Assembly: GCA_041605955.1 (NCBI GenBank)
Contig: JBFIXI010000023.1
Location: forward strand, 1-51,696
Origin: JAHEJX01 sp041605955
Lineage (GTDB): Bacteria; Actinomycetota; Acidimicrobiia; Spongiisociales; UBA5794
Direction: 5' to 3'
DNA: 51,696 bases
In this document: positions 51,244 through 51,696 of the stretch, piece by piece
How the letters are laid out: the number at the start of each line of letters is the position of its first letter
Position numbering within the stretch: position 1 is the first letter of the stretch
Program-made: the position numbers and the translations under genes
The notes under the pieces: model-generated
The model's database searches: none
The model's input: the letters and a program-made list of their open reading frames with translations, nothing else
Told to the model about the DNA's origin: nothing

Positions 51244-51696
51244 TTACGCAGTGGCTTCGTCGGTGTGCTTGGCCATTTCGACAACCGCAGTCTCACCGAG
51301 GACTCGGGATCTATCCGAAGCCGCCCGGACGGCGTCCTCCATCAGGGCACGGAACCCACTGTCCTCCAGGACGTGGATGGCGGCGGCCGTCGTCCCGCCC
51401 GGCGACGTGACCTCGGCGCGTAGTCGGAAGGCGCTCTTCTCCGACTGTTGCAGCAACACCCCGGCGCCACGAATCATCTGGTCGACGAGCTTCTCGGCCG
51501 CATGGTGGGGCAGACCTTCCCGGATGGCGGCTTCAGTGAGAGCCTCAGCGAGCAGGAAGATGTAAGCCGGGCCACTACCGGAGACGGCCGTTACCGCGTC
51601 GAGCAGATCTTCGGACAGACGGATGGTCTCACCGACGGCAGACAGGATGGCGTCTGCCTTGGCGAAGTCGGCGTCGGTCACATGCTTGCCGCCGCA
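51244..51696 (-). CDS. proC: Pyrroline-5-carboxylate reductase (N-terminal part outside window)
   Basis: This is the C-terminal ~150 residues of ProC: FAKADAILSAVGETIRLSED, then DAVTAVSGSGPAYIFLLAEA, QMIRGAGVLL, and LRAEVTSPGGTTAAAIHVLE. The last segment carries the catalytic SPGGTT loop. The enzyme reduces P5C to proline with NAD(P)H. Reading continues in frame to the end of the window, so the start lies beyond it. It is followed after two bases by proline dehydrogenase, which catalyses the opposite direction. Confidence 0.93.
   Translation of the reverse strand, partial: CGGKHVTDADFAKADAILSAVGETIRLSEDLLDAVTAVSGSGPAYIFLLAEALTEAAIREGLPHHAAEKLVDQMIRGAGVLLQQSEKSAFRLRAEVTSPGGTTAAAIHVLEDSGFRALMEDAVRAASDRSRVLGETAVVEMAKHTDEATA

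Overview
The window is GC-rich throughout and carries several actinobacterial marker genes: a WhiB regulator, a bacterial proteasome activator (Bpa, ending in GQYL), a one-chain 2-oxoglutarate decarboxylase/E1-E2 protein (Kgd), a soluble DesA-type acyl-ACP desaturase and an EtfD-like ETF:menaquinone reductase. I infer an aerobic, menaquinone-using actinobacterium with proteasomes, possibly an uncultured Acidimicrobiia-like lineage; no rRNA is present to settle this. I saw no tRNA, rRNA, insertion sequence, phage gene or CRISPR array. It reads as a dense chromosomal core region, with convergent genes often overlapping at their 3' ends.

Layout. 1-3.5 kb: the end of an ECF sigma factor with its YCII/DGPF partner, a FadE-type acyl-CoA dehydrogenase and a YihY membrane protein. 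3.5-7.2 kb: a MscS channel and a large predicted lipoprotein with a PEP/pyruvate-binding (PPDK-like) domain. 7.4-13.1 kb: DEAD-box helicase, acyl-ACP desaturase, cyclophilin, a membrane-anchored propeller protein, a DUF4015 lipoprotein and WhiB. 13.3-20.4 kb: a PPDK-like enzyme with altered ATP-site residues, Bpa, a membrane molybdoenzyme, a deletion remnant of an acyltransferase (MBOAT)/SGNH gene pair, and PolX. 20.5-26.8 kb: two PH-domain (YdbS/YdbT-like) proteins, a Ca2+/cation antiporter, NhaA, a DUF547 protein and a small membrane protein. 26.8-34.2 kb: a secreted propeller protein with three tandem C-terminal domains, a solitary DNA methyltransferase, prephenate dehydratase, and an HD-GYP protein fused to a large extracellular part. 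34.3-43.4 kb: Kgd, a small zinc-ribbon protein, the EtfD-like reductase, and a two-gene operon of a GcvT-family protein and an FAD oxidoreductase. 43.4-51.7 kb: a PQQ-like propeller lipoprotein, a secreted NTR-like protein, a PGM1-type ATP-grasp ligase, a sugar-N-methyltransferase-like enzyme, PspA, a TPM-like membrane protein, proline dehydrogenase and the end of ProC.

How the genes work together. FadE-like dehydrogenases pass electrons through ETF to the EtfD-like reductase, and Kgd feeds the TCA cycle. ProC and proline dehydrogenase, two nucleotides apart, catalyse opposite steps between proline and P5C. NhaA, the Ca2+/cation antiporter, MscS, PspA and the PH-domain pair form an ion and envelope-stress theme. 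Many products are exported or lipid-anchored.

The most unusual pattern is at three gene ends: bpa, the secreted NTR-like gene, and the ATP-grasp gene. At each, a 14- or 16-bp segment containing or mimicking the stop codon is tandemly repeated. Because the unit is not a multiple of three, stop codons occur in all three frames within about 50 bases. Other notable items are the HD-GYP/cadherin-like fusion, the PPDK-like pair (one exported, one with an altered ATP site), and the two-gene deletion scar.
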